A DNA stretch of 64,000 nt from an uncultured Roseovarius sp. (lineage in GTDB: Bacteria > Pseudomonadota > Alphaproteobacteria > Rhodobacterales > Rhodobacteraceae): positions 248,001-312,000 of the forward strand of contig CANMOU010000001.1 in the NCBI GenBank assembly GCA_947499555.1. The letters run 5' to 3'. Shown piece by piece: positions 61,984 to 64,000 of this stretch; positions within the stretch are counted from its first letter, which is position 1; each line of letters starts with the position of its first letter. A model generated the notes under the pieces. It saw only the letters and a program-made list of their open reading frames with translations. It was not told where the DNA came from and did not search any database. The position numbers and the translations under genes were made by a program.

Positions 61984-62898
61984 TTATTCCGTCTTTGGAA
62001 GTTTGACGCCCGCTTGCTCGGCATAGATCTTCGCCACCGCCGCGTCATCCTCTCCTCCAAGCCCCATTTCAGCGGCCTTCGCGAACTGCGCCAATGCAGC
62101 TTTGGTCACGGGCGCGTCAAATCCTGCTGACCGTGCGATCTCGAGCACAATCCCCAGATCCTTTGGCCAGATATTGACCGAGCTGTGAGGCGTGTAATCC
62201 CCCGCTACGATATGCGGCGCGCGGTTTTCCAGCATCCAGCTTGTACCGGCGCAACTTGGGATCACGTCGAGGAACGTCTTGGGGTCAACACCTTGGGTTA
62301 TGCCAAAGGTCAGGGCTTCGGCCATGGTGGCAATATGCACGCCGGCCAGAAGTTGATTGACCGCCTTCATGGCCGAGCCCGCGCCAGCCGCATCGCCCAA
62401 GCGGAACACTTTCTCGGAGATGGCATCTAGGACCGGGTCTGCGGCGGCAAAAGCTTCGGGCTTGCCGGATGCCATGATTGTCAGCTGGCCTCGCGCGGCC
62501 TTCATCGAGCCGCCGGAAATAGGCGCGTCGAGGTAATGCACGTCATGATCGGCACAGCGCGCGGCCATATCCTTGGCAAATGCTGGCGGGACGGTGGCAC
62601 AATTCAGCACCACGCTGCCCGCCGAGAGACGCGGCACAACGCCGGTCTCGCCGAAAAGCACGGCCTCTGTTTGAGCTGCGTTGAGCACCACAATGACCGC
62701 AGAATCGAGGTCAGCCGCGACATCCGCAAGCGCGCCGCTTGACCCGCCTTCAGCCTGAAGCCGGGCGGCCCGCTCCGGGCTGATGTCAAAGCCGTAGGTT
62801 TCATGCCCGGCGGCGACAAGCGATTGCGCCATGCCGTAGCCCATCGAGCCAAGGCCGATAACGGCGGTTTTGGCTGAATGGCCTGTCTTGCCGGTCAT
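61984..62898 (-). CDS. NAD-dependent hydroxyacid dehydrogenase, L-threonate dehydrogenase-like
   Basis: 304 residues of the beta-hydroxyacid dehydrogenase family. The Rossmann motif is VIGLGSMGYGMAQSL, the substrate loop DAPISGGSMKA, the catalytic Lys in SAMKAVNQLLAG. IWPKDLGIVLEIAR and the GTSWMLENR region are reminiscent of L-threonate dehydrogenase (LtnD); other 2-hydroxyacids are possible. It starts directly after the mazG stop (TAG-ATG), so it is in one operon with mazG. The homologue at 1802 is of a different subgroup. Confidence 0.88.
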   Translation of the reverse strand: MTGKTGHSAKTAVIGLGSMGYGMAQSLVAAGHETYGFDISPERAARLQAEGGSSGALADVAADLDSAVIVVLNAAQTEAVLFGETGVVPRLSAGSVVLNCATVPPAFAKDMAARCADHDVHYLDAPISGGSMKAARGQLTIMASGKPEAFAAADPVLDAISEKVFRLGDAAGAGSAMKAVNQLLAGVHIATMAEALTFGITQGVDPKTFLDVIPSCAGTSWMLENRAPHIVAGDYTPHSSVNIWPKDLGIVLEIARSAGFDAPVTKAALAQFAKAAEMGLGGEDDAAVAKIYAEQAGVKLPKTE

Positions 62899-63711
62899 CT
62901 ATACACGCTCCTCTGTCTTGGCCTGGTCCCAAAGCGCATCCATCTCGGCCAGATCAGAGTCTTCCGGGCGTTTGCCTTTCGCCGCCAGAAGCGCCTCGAT
63001 CCGCTCAAACCGCCGGGTGAATTTGGCATTGGCTCGCCTGAGCGCCTGCTCGGGATCCACTTTCATATGCCGCGCCAGATTGGCCATCACGAAAAGCAGG
63101 TCACCGAATTCCTCTTCAACTTTATCCGGTCCAAGCCCCTCTGCCGCCTCGCGCAGTTCTGCGGCCTCTTCTGCGATCTTATCAATCACATGCCCAGCAT
63201 CGGGCCAGTCAAAGCCCACACGTGCCGCCCGCTTTTGCAGCTTTACAGCGCGCAGAAGCGCAGGCAGGCCAACGGCCACACCATCCAACACACCCGACTG
63301 CGCTTTCGCCGCACGTTCAGCGGCTTTCACGGCTTCCCAGTCGCGCGTCTGCTGTTCGGCGGATTTGTCGCGGCTCTCACTGCCAAAGACATGCGGATGG
63401 CGTGCCACCATCTTGTCGGAAATGCCGTCGGCCACATCGTCAAAATCAAAAAGAGCACGGTCCTCGGCAATTTGTGCGTGGAAGACAGCCTGCAAGAGCA
63501 AGTCGCCAAGTTCATCACGCAACTCGCCCCAGGCTTCGCGCTCAATGGCATCGGCCACCTCATAGGCCTCTTCAATCGTGTAAGGCGCTATGGTGGAAAA
63601 ATCCTGTTCGATGTCCCACGGACACCCCCTGTCAGGATCGCGCAGACGGCGCATGATCTCGCGCAATCGCGGCATCCCGCCATTGGGGTCATGGATCAGA
63701 TCATCAGCCAT
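62899..63711 (-). CDS. mazG: Nucleoside triphosphate pyrophosphohydrolase MazG
   Basis: 270 residues with two MazG folds in tandem. The first has CPWDIEQDFSTIAPYTIEEAYE and ELRDELGDLLLQAVFHAQ; the second EEAAELREAAEGL and EEEFGDLLFVMANLAR. The E-x-x-D metal sites are retained in both. It hydrolyses NTPs to NMP and PPi, clearing damaged nucleotides and modulating stress signals. Start at the ATG 63711 with AAAGGAG 9 nt upstream. The threonate-type dehydrogenase gene follows. Confidence 0.95.
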   Translation of the reverse strand: MADDLIHDPNGGMPRLREIMRRLRDPDRGCPWDIEQDFSTIAPYTIEEAYEVADAIEREAWGELRDELGDLLLQAVFHAQIAEDRALFDFDDVADGISDKMVARHPHVFGSESRDKSAEQQTRDWEAVKAAERAAKAQSGVLDGVAVGLPALLRAVKLQKRAARVGFDWPDAGHVIDKIAEEAAELREAAEGLGPDKVEEEFGDLLFVMANLARHMKVDPEQALRRANAKFTRRFERIEALLAAKGKRPEDSDLAEMDALWDQAKTEERV

Positions 63712-63775
63712 TGCACTGCGCTCCTTTCTGGCGTTGAGTGGACCCTGACAATGAACCCTCAAGGAGTCCAGACGC

Positions 63776-64000
63776 TTGGCTGTCATCAATCGCATTGCCG
63801 GATTTGCCGAGGATATGACGGCCTGGCGTCGGCATCTACATCAGAATCCTGAACTGGGTCTGGAGTGCCACGATACAGCGGCCTTCGTGGCCGCGCGGCT
63901 GCGCGAGTTTGGCATCACGCAGATTGAGACGGGATTGGCCAAGACGGGTGTCGTTGCCGTGATCGAAGGGCAGGGCGCGGGGCCGGCGATTGGTCTGCGC
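63776..64000 (+). CDS. M20D family amidohydrolase, 3' end outside window
   Basis: Only the first 75 codons are inside the window. The start is a TTG at 63776 with AAGGAG 9 nt upstream. The translation starts AVINRIAGFAEDMTAWRRHL, then HQNPELGLECHDTAAFVAARL, and reaches KTGVVAVIEGQG. This aligns with the N-terminus of the M20D enzyme at 5424 (TAWRR-IH-NPEL...TGVVGVIKG). The metal site lies beyond the edge. It is divergent from mazG with a 64 bp spacer. Confidence 0.85.
   Translation, partial: MAVINRIAGFAEDMTAWRRHLHQNPELGLECHDTAAFVAARLREFGITQIETGLAKTGVVAVIEGQGAGPAIGLR

Overview
The window looks like a chromosomal segment of a marine-type alphaproteobacterium of the order Rhodobacterales (Roseobacter group). 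Reasons: a short C4-pathway 5-aminolevulinate synthase (407 aa, the Rhodobacter HemA length) behind an FNR-type palindrome, the siroheme synthase - DUF2849 - sulfite reductase - APS reductase - DUF934 order, an Lrp-type regulator facing that operon, high G+C coding sequence, and many genes joined by ATGA, TAATG or TGATG overlaps. No phylogeny was computed, so the genus is left open.

Layout. 0-11 kb: the end of a LuxR-type regulator, a small monooxygenase-fold protein, a secreted protein, a hydroxyacid dehydrogenase, an Ntn-hydrolase acylase, an M20D amidohydrolase, a dipeptide-type ABC importer without its ATPases, and infC with an apparent AUA start. 11-13.3 kb: a basic-residue-free Ala/Glu/Thr repeat protein, a GNAT-like gene and an intergenic repeat block. 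13.3-19.3 kb: the assimilatory sulfate reduction operon with its ferredoxin reductase and facing Lrp regulator. 19.4-28.4 kb: DUF2189 membrane protein, iscA-like/tfoX-like/tpiA operon, a SatD/DUF3307 pair under a strongly palindromic promoter, SufT-like gene, a protease-RimK fusion, NfeD/SPFH pair, and tgt. 28.4-29.3 kb: a gap that holds three tandem 22-codon ORFs for related hydrophobic peptides, a potential three-way-junction RNA, and a terminator hairpin 20 bp before lon. 29.3-34.3 kb: lon, an HU-like protein and four tRNAs (Val-CAC, Val-UAC, two Asp-GUC).

34.3-44.5 kb is accessory in character. It begins with the C-terminal remnant of a tyrosine recombinase just behind the tandem tRNA-Asp genes. 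It carries a desaturase, a cold-shock protein, a Crp/Fnr regulator, several small proteins, and an eight-gene cluster: DUF1611, an ornithine-racemase-like PLP enzyme, two related LPAG-motif proteins, a zinc ribbon and a transglutaminase-like protein. 44.9-64 kb returns to core genes: dehalogenase-type hydrolase, M20 peptidase, hemA, rodZ-like, ispG, DsbA-like, an M48/TPR protease, aminotransferase, amidase (AMIN), PBP1A, prfB, amidase-signature enzyme, a second DUF2189 protein, threonate-type dehydrogenase, mazG and the start of a second M20D amidohydrolase.

The strongest candidate for something undescribed is the triplet of 22-aa membrane peptides at 28686-29108. Identical residues are mostly written with different codons, so the peptides rather than the DNA look conserved. 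Next come the DUF1611/racemase cluster and the SatD/DUF3307 promoter, where two 18-bp palindromes each bury a -10 box and the transcript appears leaderless.
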